This document shows, piece by piece, positions 1-9,821 of a DNA stretch of 19,602 nt. Numbering within the stretch: the first letter of the stretch is position 1; every line of letters starts with the position of its first letter. The position numbers were made by a program, and so were the translations under genes. The notes below the pieces were generated by a model. The model had not been told where the DNA came from, ran no database searches, and worked only from the letters and a program-made list of their open reading frames with translations. The DNA is from Stramonita haemastoma (lineage: Eukaryota; Mollusca; Gastropoda; Neogastropoda; Muricidae), in NCBI GenBank assembly GCA_030674155.1, contig CM060341.1, forward strand, positions 41,189,445-41,209,046. The letters run 5' to 3'.

Positions 1-37
1 AGAACACTTACCTTACTGGCCAGCAGGATAGCAGAGC

Positions 38-375
38 CACATCATACAGTGGTCACTTCATACAGTGGTCACATCACACTGTGGTCACTTCATACAGTGG
101 TCACTTCATACAGTGGTCACATCACACAGTGGTCACTTCATACAGTGGTCACATCACACTGTGGTCACTTCATACAGTGGTCACATCATACAGTGGTCAC
201 ATCACACAGTGGTCACATTATACAGTGGTCACATCATACAGTGGTCACATTACACAGTGGTCACATCACACAGTGGTCACATCATACAGTGGTCACATCA
301 TACAGTGGTCACATCATACAGTGGTCACATCATACAGTGGTCACTTCATACAGTGGTCACTTCATACAGTGGTGA
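38..375. repeat. 16-bp minisatellite, about 21 copies
   Basis: The unit is CATCATACAGTGGTCA, repeated in almost perfect register. Variation is limited to a few positions (CATCATA, CTTCATA, CATCACA, CATTATA; CAGTGG or CTGTGG). Because 16 is not a multiple of 3, all three plus frames stay open and give repetitive His/Thr/Val/Ser peptides, which are artefacts. The array ends abruptly at GGTGACGTCAGC. Confidence 0.95.
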
Positions 376-684
376 CGTCAGCAGGTGTCACAGTCAGGAT
401 TCAGGGGGTGAACACACAAAACAAACCACTGCCTGAAGTGCAGCAAGCAGACTGCCGTGGTGTCATGGCTGACAGCAGGAAATGAAAACAGCGACACTGA
501 GGCTGCTCTGGTTTTCAGGACTGCGCCATCCAATCCAATTATGTTGCTTATAGCCCCGCCGACCACATAGGCTATATCAGGGCTATCACCTCGTCACATT
601 TTAAAACTCGTATTAAAAGTGTGCGACTATGTACAGTTTAAAACGAGGACTGCGCTGTCTACTCATTGTGTTGTCAGTGCATAA

Positions 685-688
<4 letters not shown>
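376..688. other. Unique sequence, no gene seen
   Basis: This is non-repetitive, mixed-composition DNA between the 16-bp array and a (TG)n tract. A 62-codon minus frame (378-566) has no recognisable domain. The stretch around 545-650 (GCCCCGCCGACCACATAGG and the following A+T-rich part) looks like part of a dispersed element, but I cannot assign it to a family. Confidence 0.5.
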
Positions 689-764
<76 letters not shown>

Positions 765-774
765 CGTGTAATGT
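689..774. repeat. (TG)36 microsatellite
   Basis: A pure TG dinucleotide run occupies 689-760, followed by CGTGCGTG. It is alternating purine-pyrimidine DNA and could adopt Z-DNA. The Cys-Val peptide read through it is not a gene. Confidence 0.97.
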
Positions 775-1284
775 CTACGTACAATCATAGCTCTACCTCC
801 TTTCAAAGCTCATTCAGTCCATACTCAATGGCTCTTTGTGATTCTGTGCCGGAGCTACAGACAGTTTCCCCATTTCAATGATTTTGAAGAAAAATTGTTA
901 GGACATTGACGACAACAGTGCCAACTGCACACCACTACTATTGCCTTTCACAGGGTGTGCTTGTATACCGGGTCGCGTTACAAAATAAAATCAACAATTC
1001 TTCAAAACTGTCCACGAATGCAACTAGTTTGCAGCAAAGAATGTCTCTGCAAGTGATAGAACAATTTTTCAAATGTTTAAATAATCACTATAAAACATTA
1101 AGGACAAAATGTCAAATATAAAAATGATCACACCTACAAAAATCAACCTGGCAAGTACTAACAGGTATATCAAAACCCAGAGGTAGACAGAGACAAGACC
1201 ACAGAGAATGATTAAAGTTTGTCTCCTGCTTCATTTGAGCCCTACTTTATGCAGGCTTTCAAAAAAGCGTCTGGTCTGGGGATT
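775..1284. other. A+T-rich unique sequence, no gene seen
   Basis: No ORF with recognisable content, no repeat and no RNA gene were found here. A 71-codon plus frame at 906-1121 has no family resemblance and no supporting splice sites. It may be intronic or intergenic. Confidence 0.5.
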
Positions 1285-1555
1285 TCTTATGTTTGTCACA
1301 AATCTATACAATTATTATACACACCATATCATGGTTTACATAGAACCCCTATTTCATAGGAGGGTTCTTTGAAATGTTGTCACAAATCTATACATTTATT
1401 ATACACACCATATCACGGTTTATATAGAACCCCTATTTCATAGGAAGTTTAGTTGATATGTTGTCTCTGATTTTTACATTTTATATACACACCATAATTA
1501 TCACACATTATGCAGAACCCCTATTTCATAGGACAGCTCTTTGATATGTTGTCCT
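1285..1555. repeat. 84-88-bp tandem repeat, three copies
   Basis: The anchor AGAACCCCTATTTCATAGG occurs at 1342, 1426 and 1514, giving spacings of 84 and 88 bp. Each unit also carries TATACACACCAT and a TGTTGTC segment. In the first unit the anchor is followed by AGGGTTCT, so AGAACCC/GGGTTCT and CTAT/ATAG can pair into a hairpin with a TTC loop. The second and third units have lost the outer arm. Confidence 0.85.
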
Positions 1556-1627
1556 ATACTGCTCAGTTCAAACTGATGGAATTCTGCTAGTATCGGGCTG
1601 ACCACTGGGCCTTCCTTTCACACGTAA

Positions 1628-1734
1628 GCACAAATAACAAACGACAACACACATATATATACACACATTCACATCACACACACGCGCGCGCGCGCGCAAA
1701 CACACTAAACACAAACAAAGCAACGCACAAAACC

Positions 1735-1829
<95 letters not shown>

Positions 1830-1831
1830 GG

Positions 1832-1906
<75 letters not shown>

Positions 1907-1915
1907 GGCACACAC

Positions 1916-1947
<32 letters not shown>

Positions 1948-1959
1948 TCACACTAGCAT

Positions 1960-1993
<34 letters not shown>

Positions 1994-2002
1994 CACACAC
2001 AC
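1628..2002. repeat. Compound (CA)n microsatellite with (CG)7 block
   Basis: Several (CA)n runs are interrupted by CCCACACA, GGGCGCA, CAGCCCA, GCGGCA and CAACACA. A (CG)7 block lies at about 1683-1696. The tract continues to the edge of the assembly gap, so its true length is unknown. Cys/Val-rich frames on the minus strand are translation artefacts. Confidence 0.95.
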
Positions 2003-2102
2003 NNNNNNNNNNNNNNNNNNNNNNNNNNNNNNNNNNNNNNNNNNNNNNNNNNNNNNNNNNNNNNNNNNNNNNNNNNNNNNNNNNNNNNNNNNNNNNNNNN
2101 NN
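2003..2102. other. Assembly gap of exactly 100 N
   Basis: The round size suggests a placeholder of unknown true length. It begins inside a (CA)n tract and ends inside a LINE coding fragment, so both neighbours are truncated by the gap. Confidence 0.98.
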
Positions 2103-2310
2103 AGACTGCCTTCAAAGCTTCGTAGAAGCCTCTGTAGTCACCTGTGTCAGCGCAGAGCTGAGTTTTCTGGGCGAGGTTAGTCCACCACTCGTTTTGGATA
2201 ACTCTAAGCTGGCGCTGGAGGTTGCTGCATGTAAGACGAAAGGCAGCTTTCTTTGCTGGACAAGATGGCTGTGCAAGGTGAGCCTGGTGGGCACTTCTCT
2301 TCTTCAAAAT
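2103..2310 (-). mobile_element. Non-LTR retrotransposon ORF2 fragment (linker before the reverse transcriptase)
   Basis: The minus frame is open for about 68 codons from the hairpin junction to the gap and reads through SAHQAHLAQPS, a basic helix with LQRQLRVIQNEWW, and CADTGDYRGFYEALKAV. That pattern (an NEWW-x-x-LA-x-K helix followed by ADTGD-x-RGFYEALKAVYG) is one I associate with the segment between the endonuclease and reverse transcriptase domains of LINE ORF2 proteins. No catalytic motif is present in the visible part. The reverse transcriptase would lie downstream, in or beyond the gap, if it exists. The frame has no ATG at its right end, which stops at the 34-bp inverted repeat, so the copy is 5'-truncated. 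The family is from memory and not checked; the clade is unassigned. Confidence 0.7.
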
Positions 2311-2390
2311 CTTTAATGGATAGTTATTTAGGAATTTGATTTACGTAAAACTATAACAAATTCCTAAATAACTATCCATTAAAGATTTTG
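2305..2390. repeat. Perfect 34-bp inverted repeat with 18-bp loop
   Basis: The arms at 2305-2338 and 2357-2390 are exact reverse complements over all 34 bases. The left arm begins CAAAATCTTTAATGGATAG, and the loop is 2339-2356. It sits exactly between two LINE fragments: the right arm belongs to the 3' trailer of the fragment at 2416-2647, and the left arm abuts the coding fragment at 2103-2310. Confidence 0.97.
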
Positions 2391-2645
2391 TTATACCAAA
2401 TGCCAAATTAAGATTTTAAAAAATCTTATCCAAGGATTTTTCCGAGAAAGAGGGTAAGAATGGTTTTAGGCTCTTACATTCAAAAATTATGTGACTGTTT
2501 GTAATTTTCTCACCGCACAAACATTTTATATTTTTGCTATATTTAGTGATGAACGCATTCAGTTTTATCCGAAAAAATAAAACCCTAACCTTTCTTGCCG
2601 TGAAAAAACTTGTATTGATCTCAGAGTGATCGATATCTTTTAAAT

Positions 2646-2647
<2 letters not shown>
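2391..2647 (-). mobile_element. LINE ORF2 C-terminus with Cys/His zinc-knuckle
   Basis: The minus frame from 2647 to a TAA stop at 2416-2418 encodes about 76 residues, including SFFTARKVRVLFFRIKLNAF, then KCLCGEKITNSHIIFECKSL. The CLCG-x6-H-x4-C pattern is the C-terminal Cys/His motif that follows the reverse transcriptase in many non-LTR retrotransposons. The upstream part is missing, because the frame runs directly into a (TG)35 tract at 2648. Downstream, a short A+T-rich trailer enters the perfect hairpin. The assignment rests on the motif and its sequence context; the clade is not determined. Confidence 0.65.

Positions 2648-2717
<70 letters not shown>
2648..2717. repeat. (TG)35 microsatellite
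   Basis: A pure dinucleotide run that interrupts the upstream end of the LINE C-terminal fragment. The His/Thr N-terminus that appears fused to that fragment on the minus strand is a read-through artefact. Confidence 0.97.
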
Positions 2718-2719
<2 letters not shown>

Positions 2720-2870
2720 TGGTCCTCCACGATGACTGTGACTGTAGAGCCGAAGAACTAGGTCATGTTGGCGGATTGTCTTTGTGTTGCCAGACACAGT
2801 GTACAGGACAGGCTGTGGGGTGGTTCCCTGTTGATGTTGAACTGATCAGTGGCAGTGATGCCTTGCCTAA
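2718..2870. other. Short unique spacer
   Basis: About 150 bp of higher G+C sequence between the (TG)35 tract and the 28-bp array. Both strands have short open frames, but none has a motif I recognise. Confidence 0.4.
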
Positions 2871-3621
2871 TGTGTGATAAGCACAGAGAACAGTGTCTTT
2901 TGTGATAAGCACAGAGAACAGTGTAATGTGTGATAAGCACAGAGAACAGTGTCATGTGAGATAAGCACAGAGAACAGTGTCATGTGTGATAAGCACAGAG
3001 AACAGTGTCATGTGTGATAAGCACAGAGAACAATGTGATGTGTGATAAGCACAGAGAACAGTGTCATGTGTGATAAGCACAGAGAACAGTGTCATGTGTG
3101 ATAAGCATAGAGAACAGTGTACTGTGTGATAAGCACAGAGAACAGTGTCATGTGTGATAAGCACAGAGAACAGTGTACTGTGTGATAAGCACAGAGAACA
3201 GTGTCAGGTGCGATAAGCACAGAAAACGGTGTCATGTGTGATAAGCACAGAGAACAGTGTCATGTGTGATAAGCACAGAGAACAGTGTCATGTGTGATAA
3301 GCACAGAAAACAGTGTCATGTGTGATAAGCACAGAGAACAGTGTCATGTGTGATAAGCACAGAAAACTGTCAGGTGTGATAAGCACAGAGAACAGTGTAC
3401 TGTGTGATAAGCACAGAGAACAGTGTACTGTGTGATAAGCACAGAGAACAGTGTCAGGTGTGATAAGCACAGAAAACGGTGTCATGTGTGATAAGCACAG
3501 AGAACAGCGCAATGTGTGATAAGCACAGAGAACAGTGTAATGTGTGATAAGCCCAGAGAACAGTGTCATGTGTGATAAGCACAGAGAACAGTGTCATGTG
3601 TGATAAGCACAGAGAACAGTG
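2871..3621. repeat. 28-bp minisatellite, about 27 copies
   Basis: The unit is TGTGATAAGCACAGAGAACA followed by GTGTCATG. Variation is concentrated in the last bases (TCATG, TACTG, TAATG, TCAGG) and at AGAGAACA/AGAAAACG. A few units carry small deletions, for example near 3361-3370. Units are adjacent, with no spacers. The minus-strand SLCLSHMTLF-type peptides are artefacts. Confidence 0.96.
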
Positions 3622-3789
3622 AGGGAGAGTCAGACCTGGAACACTGAGGACAGTAAGCAGGGAGGCAATCACAATGAGGAGAGCAAGAAGCTGGACATTC
3701 CAAGGAGATTGTTATGATGACATGCTGTTGTTGTTCAGATTTTATTGCTTTGTTTGCTGTTGTTATGGTTTGAGTGGTTTGTTTGTTGT
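3622..3789. other. Spacer, no gene seen
   Basis: Purine-rich sequence to about 3700, then a change to T/G-rich DNA that leads into the next array. I see no supported feature in it. Confidence 0.4.
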
Positions 3790-4110
3790 AGTTATTAAGG
3801 TTTATAGGTTTGTTTTGTTTTTATCAAGGTTTATTGGTATGTTGTTGTTGTTAAGGTTTTATTGGCTTGTTTGGTGTTTTTAAGGTTTTATTGGTTTGTT
3901 TGTTGTTGCTAAGGTTTTATTGGTTTGTTTGTTATTGTTACGGTTTTATTGGTTTGTAGTTGTTGTTAGTAAGGTTTTATTGTTTTTTTGTTGTGAAGGT
4001 TTTATTGGTTTGTTGTTAAGGTTCTATTGGTTGTTGTTTGTTGTTAAGGTTTTATTGGTTTGTTTGTTGTTGTTGTTAAGGTTTTATTGGTTTGCTTGTT
4101 GTTTTTTTCA
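3790..4110. repeat. Degenerate T/G-rich minisatellite, units about 24-40 bp
   Basis: The anchor AAGGTTTTATTGGTTTGTTT recurs about ten times with variable (GTT)n filler (3856, 3881, 3911, 3971, 3996, 4018, 4048 and 4078 are among the starts). The unit length varies because the GTT stretch expands and contracts. The plus strand is almost free of C. Confidence 0.85.
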
Positions 4111-4219
4111 TACTGGACCAATGTGCTTTGCGTGGAACCAACTGCTGAAAATAACTTTTGAAGTCAAAAGATACTAGCAAAATTCTTCAGACTATCTCAT
4201 AAGGAAACACTGAAGGAGG

Positions 4220-4610
4220 ACCTTGATACGTATTATGCTTCCAGATCCCAGATTGCTATCAGAAGTTATATTTTAAGTCCCAGAAGTTTATATATCACAC
4301 TCTAAATTCCTTATCACATATCAAAGATATGGAAAATTTCCGTTACACCTTAAGGTCCCTGAGTTAAATATTAAGATCCCAAATTGTTATCACACTTAAG
4401 GATCCTAAAATGTATGTAGACTTTCCGATCCCAAACTGGCACCACGAACTGGCATAGCAATTTAAGTTTCCAAACTGCCACTACTCTGTTAAGGTCCCAT
4501 GGTGTTATTACTGATGATGATGTCCCTGATTGTTATTGTTGCTGATTATTAAGGTTCCAGATTATGATTGATGCTGATGATCAATATTCCATATTGTGCT
4601 TTGTCGGTTT
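4220..4610. repeat. Highly diverged left part of the 32-bp minisatellite
   Basis: Motifs such as AAGGTCCCTGAG, AAGATCCCAAATTGTTATCAC, AAGGTCCCATGGTGTTATTAC and TGTCCCTGATTGTTATTG recur at irregular 30-60-bp intervals. They match the cleaner 32-bp array on the other side of SINE copy 1. I infer one ancestral array that decayed on this side before or after the SINE insertion. Confidence 0.6.
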
Positions 4611-4687
4611 TCTTTTTTTTTTATGGGGGGGGGGGGGGAGGGGTGTCTTTTATCGTTATTGCTTTTTATTGGTGGGGGAGGGTGGTT
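4611..4687. repeat. T-run, G14 run and T/G-rich filler
   Basis: T-rich sequence is followed by ATG and 14 consecutive G residues (4625-4638), then G/T-rich sequence up to the 3' end of SINE copy 1. It may include the decayed poly(A) tail of that SINE, whose complement is T on this strand. Target-site duplications cannot be set clearly here. Confidence 0.6.
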
Positions 4688-5503
4688 GTTGCCTCATCTG
4701 TGACGTTCCTATTCTGCTGTTCCCACGCCGCTCATTTCACTCTTTCCTTCCAACCCCTACCCAGATTCGTTATGTCGCGTCCTCAGGGTCGGCCGTTCAC
4801 AGGGAGCCCATTACTGTCAAAATGTCGTGAGGCCACCAGCCAGATAGGCCATGCACTGTTGCTGGCCCACTTTGCTGGTTCTCCGTGGTGCCTGTCCTGA
4901 GCTAACATGCGTATTCCCCTACAAACTACAGCCTTGGCTCAGTCGCGGAGCCAAACTGAACGAGTTTTCACTCGAGGTGGCGACTGTCACAACATCCTTC
5001 CAACGATTGTCCCGAATGTCCCATTGACACAACCTCACCACAGGCTAGGCGTAGAATTGTATGGGAAAACCAAAACTGAGGTCACCACGAGACCAGACTT
5101 ACTGGGGGCACGGAATCAGATGCAATTTTGGTTATAGCAGGATGATCAATGATAATGAGGATGATGTAATCATGCAGCTGTGGAAGTGCACGTGCTTTGA
5201 GACTACTTGACAGGGTTGTACTCTACACCTACTATCATAGTATAACCCAGCGTCAATTGGGCCTTAGTGATACAGACACCTACAGTGTTGGTCAGGTAAT
5301 CTGAGCAACTCTCAAAACTGCATGTGTAAAGTGGATGAATCTCAGCTGTGTGGTCCCAGTCTTCCCAGTAAATCCACAGCACACTCACTCTGGGTAGGAG
5401 CCAGCTGGAGTCCAAAAAAATTCCTATGAATCTTATGGGATTTGAACCCGTGACCTTCCAGTCAGTAACCCAAGGCGCTAACCACTGCTGCAAGGTGGCT
5501 GGT
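4688..5503 (-). mobile_element. Long tRNA-derived SINE, copy 1 (oldest)
   Basis: This is a full-length but diverged copy of the family seen again at 9818-10662 and 15440-16285. The Pol III head is at the right end on the minus strand: A-box-like sequence at 5482-5492 (complement of CCACTGCTGCA) and B box at 5438-5448 (GGTTCAAATCC). The body ends at the conserved GTCACAGATGAGGCAAC 3' boundary. It is about 30 bp shorter than the other copies because of small deletions. It is inserted in the 32-bp minisatellite: units of that array lie on both sides. It has no coding capacity; the 96-codon minus frame at 5203-5493 is chance read-through. Confidence 0.85.
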
Positions 5504-6090
5504 GTCCCAGATTGTTATTGTTACTGGTGATCAATGTCCAAAATTGCTATCATTACTGATGGTTAAAGTCCAATATTGTTGTCATTGCTGATTATCAAGG
5601 TCCAATATTGTTATCATTACTGATGATTAAGGTCCAATATTGTTATCATTGCTGATGATTAAGGTCCAATATTGTTATCATTGCTGATGATTAAGGTCCA
5701 ATATTGTTATCATTGCTGATGATTAAGGTCCAATATTGTTATCATTGCTGATGATTAAGGTCCAATATTGTTATCACTGCTGATGATTAAGGTCCGATAT
5801 TGTTATCATTACTCATTATCAAGGTCCAATATTGTTATCATTGCTGATGATTAAGGTCCAATTTTGTTATCATTGCTGATGATTAAGGTCCAATATTGTT
5901 ATCATTGCTGATGATTAAGGTCCAATATTGTTGTCATTGCTGATTATCAAGGTCCAATATTGTTATCATTGATGATGGTTAAGGTCCAATATAGTTGTTA
6001 CTGATTATTAAGGTCCAAATTGCTATTGTTTCTGATTATCAAGGTCCCAGATTGTATACTTACTGATGGTTGAGGTCTTAGATGGTTATT
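5504..6090. repeat. 32-bp minisatellite, about 18 copies
   Basis: The unit is AAGGTCCAATATTGTTATCA plus TTGCTGATGATT. The period is exactly 32 bp in the homogeneous centre (about 5600-5960), and units degrade at both ends. Diverged relatives continue left of SINE copy 1. Variants include TTACTGATG, GTCATTGCTGATTATC and single substitutions. Confidence 0.95.
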
Positions 6091-6619
6091 ATTACTGTTA
6101 ATACTTCAGAATTCAACCTGGCCAAGCTTATTGTGACCTGAATTTATCATGCAAGGTATGATTTACAGTCATCCATGTTGTTTATTTCGATACGTATGAT
6201 TTACAGTATGCTGTTTATTCTGATAAATATGATTTAAAGTTATAAATGCTGTTTATCCTTATATGTATGATTTACAGTTATATATGTTGTTTGTCTTGAT
6301 ATTTATGTTTGTTTTACACTGGTGCTTTTTATTTATCATTATCATGTATAATCTACACTTTCACACAGATTTTCTTTGGCCATGGTGTCTATAATTTACA
6401 ATAAAACATATTATCTTCCTATGTGTGATTTAAGTAAGACATGCTGACTATCATTCAATATATAGTTTAGTTATATCATCCAGTATTGTCCTACACATGT
6501 GTACAGCTGTAGCTTCACATGGTTTCTATAATGCCACACATAAATCAGTGTTTTAGTATGTGGTCCTATGTAACACGTGTATCTGCAGTTTTTTGTTTTG
6601 TCTATTATACCTTGCATTA
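6091..6619. other. A+T-rich sequence with a faint 45-60-bp repetition, no gene
   Basis: Between about 6150 and 6310 the words GTATGATTTACAG and TGTTTAT recur four times at irregular spacing, suggesting a decayed tandem array. The rest is T-rich unique sequence with no open frame worth reporting. Confidence 0.5.
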
Positions 6620-6808
6620 TCACAGTTGTAGTGTTCTGTGATAACTGTTCTGCTGTATATCATTTTACAGTTGTTTTTTCGTGATAAGTGTTCTGCTGTG
6701 TATCATTTTACAGTAGTAGTGTTCCATGATAAGTGTTCTGCTGTATATCATTTTTACAGTTGTAGTGTTCCTTGATAAGTGTTCTACTGTACATCATTTT
6801 ACAGTTGT
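6620..6808. repeat. 43-46-bp minisatellite, four copies
   Basis: The anchor GTTCTGCTGTATATCATTTT followed by ACAGTTGTAGTG starts at about 6647, 6690, 6735 and 6781. Spacing is 43, 45 and 46 bp because of short indels. Each unit also has GTGATAA. Confidence 0.85.
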
Positions 6809-6920
6809 AACACATCCCTGTTATCTACTGTATATTTTTACAACGGTGACATCCCCTGTAAGCTGTGTAAACAAGTTACAGGTGAAGTGTTGGTAGTCTT
6901 TCTGCCTGTGTGGATTGGTT

Positions 6921-7242
6921 CTGCCTTCCTTCCTTCCTTCCTGCCTTCCTTCCAGCCTTCCCTCCCTCTTTCCTTCCCTCCCTCCTTCCTTCCTTCCCGC
7001 CTTCCTTCCTTCCTTCCTTCCTTTCTTTCTTCTTGCCTTCCTTCATTCCTGCCTTCCTTTCTTCCTGCCTTCCTTCCTTTCTTCCTTCCTTCCTGCCTTT
7101 TCTTCCTGCCTTCCTTCCTTCCTTCTTCCCTTCCTTCTTCCTTCCTTCCTTCCTGCCTTCCTTCCTTCTTTCCTGCCTTCATTCTTTCCTGCCTTCCTTC
7201 CTTCTTTCCTCCCTCCCTCTCTCCCTCCCTTCCTTCCTTCCT
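6921..7242. repeat. (CTTC/TTCC)n polypyrimidine tract
   Basis: About 320 bp of the plus strand is almost pure pyrimidine, built from CTTC, CCTG and TTTC tetranucleotides with occasional G. All frames are open on both strands (poly Phe-Leu-Pro-Ser or Arg-Glu-Gly-Lys), which is an artefact. Long mirror-like homopurine/homopyrimidine DNA of this kind can form triplex (H-DNA). Confidence 0.96.
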
Positions 7243-7381
7243 GTGTTTTGTTCTGTTGTGTGTTGGCTGTGTTACTGATAAACTCTGTTGTGTGGTTTTG
7301 TTTTGGGTTTTATTGTTGTGTTTGTTTACACTTTGTGTGATGTTCATTTGATGCTGACTTATGCCTTTGCGTTTTTGTTAT
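7243..7381. other. T/G-rich spacer
   Basis: The sequence is dominated by TGTGTTGTTTTG words and shows no gene. It leads into the 67-bp array. Confidence 0.4.
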
Positions 7382-7571
7382 GATGCTAATATTCTATTTG
7401 GTGTGTGATTCTTTAACTAAAAGTTGTTGCCTTGTGAGTGTTTGTCCTGATGCTAATATTCTATTTGGTGTGTGATTCTTTAACTAAAAGTGTTTGCCTT
7501 GTGAGTGATTGTCCTGATGCTAATATTCTATTTGGTGTGTGATTCTTTAACTAAAAGTTGTTGCCTTGTGT
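7382..7571. repeat. 67-bp tandem repeat, almost three copies
   Basis: Units start at GATGCTAATATTCTATTTGG at 7382, 7449 and 7516, giving an exact 67-bp period. They are nearly identical apart from GTTGTTGCC/GTGTTTGCC and GTGTTTG/GTGATTG. The last copy is cut short after CCTTGTG. The near-identity points to recent duplication. Confidence 0.95.
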
Positions 7572-7900
7572 GATTTTGCTTGAATGCTGGCTTGCCTTCT
7601 GTGTGTTGAATTTGTTGCTGACATATTCTTATGTGGTTTTGCTTTTTTCCGGTAGCTACGCTCTGTTTGTGTGCTTGTGTGTTACTTTTAATTGACACTG
7701 ACTTATCCTTCAGTGTGTGTTGCTATGTTTCTGACATACTCTATTATGCTGTTTTGTTATGATTTGTTGTTGTTAGTAGTTTGTGCTTTGTGTATTCTTG
7801 TGTTGATGCTGGCATGCAATTTGTGTTTTTTGTTATAATGCTGACATATTACTTTATATGGTTTTTTAGATGTAGATTTTTGTTAGTAGTTGATGGTATG
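7572..7900. repeat. Decayed T/G-rich repeats
   Basis: Words such as GCTGACATATTCTTATG, CTGACATACTCTATTATG and GCTGACATATTACTTTATATG recur about every 70-130 bp with GGTTTTG neighbours. They may be diverged relatives of the 67-bp unit next door. No coding content was found. Confidence 0.45.
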
Positions 7901-8400
<500 letters not shown>

Positions 8401-9092
8401 TATCTCATTCTGTTTTCCTTTTCTTAGGATATTATTGTGATTCTGCATTGTAAATTATCCCATCGCATTTTTTTAATTAGCATTTTATTGTTGTATTTCT
8501 GTCTTTTGAATTGTCCCATTGTGTTTTCCTTTACCAGTTTATTGTTGTTATTCGATCTTCAAATTACCACATTGTTTTTTTCTTTTTATTTGTTTATTAT
8601 TGTGTTTCGGTCTTGTTTGGAGTTTATAATTGTGTTTCTGACTTGAAAATTATCTCAATGTGTTTTCTTTTATTAGCAGTTCATCAATGTGTTTCTGTCT
8701 AGTAGGGTTATCCCATTGTATTGTCTTTCTAGTAGGAGTATAATTGTGTTTGTATCTTGCAGTATATCCTTTTTTTTTTATTAAAAGGTTTGTAAGTGTG
8801 TTTCTGTATAGTACATTCTCATATTTTTTTTAGAAGTTTATAATTGTGTTTCTGTACAGTAAATTATCACATTGTTTTTCTTTTTTTTTTAGAAGTTTAT
8901 AATTGTGTTTCTGTTTAGTCAATTATTACTTTTAAAAAAAAGTTTATAATTGTGTTTCTGTTTAGTCAATTATCACTTTTTTAAAAAGAAGTTTATAATT
9001 GTGTTTCTGTTTAGTCTATTATCACTATTTTTAAAGAAGTTTATGATAATGTTTCTGTTTAGTCAATTATCACAATATTTTTCTTATTATTA
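8401..9092. repeat. Degenerate 47-60-bp T-rich tandem array
   Basis: The anchor AGTTTATAATTGTGTTTCTG with TTTAGTCAATTATCAC recurs at 8835, 8894, 8941, 8990 and 9038 (spacings 59, 47, 49 and 48). Progressively more diverged units reach back to about 8430 (for example ATTGTTGTATTTCTGTCTT and TTATTGTGTTTCGGTCTTG). Homopolymer T/A fillers account for the length changes. The array is clean at its right edge and decayed at its left. Confidence 0.85.
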
Positions 9093-9141
9093 GAAGTTGT
9101 TACACAGGCACTTAAGCTCCCACACTCCCGCGCCAGCACAC

Positions 9142-9288
<147 letters not shown>

Positions 9289-9730
9289 CAAATAAACAAT
9301 TTTTAAAAATGAAATAAAAAGAAACTTTAAAAAATTAATGAAAATATTTTCGGAATGCAAGAAGAAAGTAAGCAGGAAGAGACACAGAGATAGGGAGGGA
9401 GAGAAAGAAAGACAGACAAACAGACAGGCAAAGAGAGTAATGCCAGACAAAGAGGGGAAATGGGTGACATACAACTTGCAAAATACATTGCTAACCCTAC
9501 TCACCTGACCTTCACCCCCACAGACATCTATAATCATAACCATCTGTACTTAAACAAAAAACAACCATCCCAATCTCTGACTGATATACATGTAATATAC
9601 ACACCATACACCCATCACACCACCATCACTACCAAGGCTATCAGCCACTATCCACTACCCACCCCAAACGCACACACACAAACGGGCCACACACTAACGT
9701 CCATTAGAGCTGCTCAACCGTGCACACCAT
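9289..9730. other. Unique sequence with simple-sequence bias, no gene
   Basis: A-rich at 9296-9360, then purine-rich (GAAAGACAGACAAACAGACAG, 9404-9424), then C/A-rich to the G-run. A long plus frame at 9460-10038 is composed of C/A-rich codons, the G-run and antisense SINE, so I do not regard it as a gene. Confidence 0.5.
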
Positions 9731-9756
9731 GGGGGGGGGGGGGGGGGGGGGGGGGG
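9731..9756. repeat. G26 homopolymer
   Basis: Twenty-six consecutive G residues lie 18 bp outside the left target-site duplication of SINE copy 2. It is a G-quadruplex candidate and also a site where sequencing length is unreliable. Confidence 0.9.
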
Positions 9757-9774
9757 AACGGCACAGACACCACA

Positions 9775-9785
9775 AGCTTTTGCGT

Positions 9786-9821
<36 letters not shown>

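Noticed and set aside
1568..2002. Long Cys/Val-rich ORFs that could resemble Cys-rich secreted peptides
   Set aside because: They are straight translations of (CA)n/(TG)n tracts; the alternating Cys-Val pattern comes from the dinucleotide. The same applies to frames at 666-881, 7781-8199, 9090-9543, 11517-11711 and 18040-18366.
2585..2593. Telomere-like CCCTAACC
   Set aside because: It is a single occurrence inside a LINE coding fragment, not a tandem repeat.
2871..3621. CRISPR-like array (28-bp repeats)
   Set aside because: Units are directly adjacent, with no unique spacers, and the context is eukaryotic. It is a minisatellite.
4564..4900. Plus ORFs of 88 and 110 codons
   Set aside because: They span the G14 run and antisense SINE copy 1, with no recognisable protein.
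6779..7351. 190-codon plus ORF and 169-codon minus ORF
   Set aside because: They read through the CTTCC tract (poly Phe-Leu-Pro-Ser on one strand, Arg-Glu-Gly-Lys on the other). All frames are open because the tract lacks stop codons.
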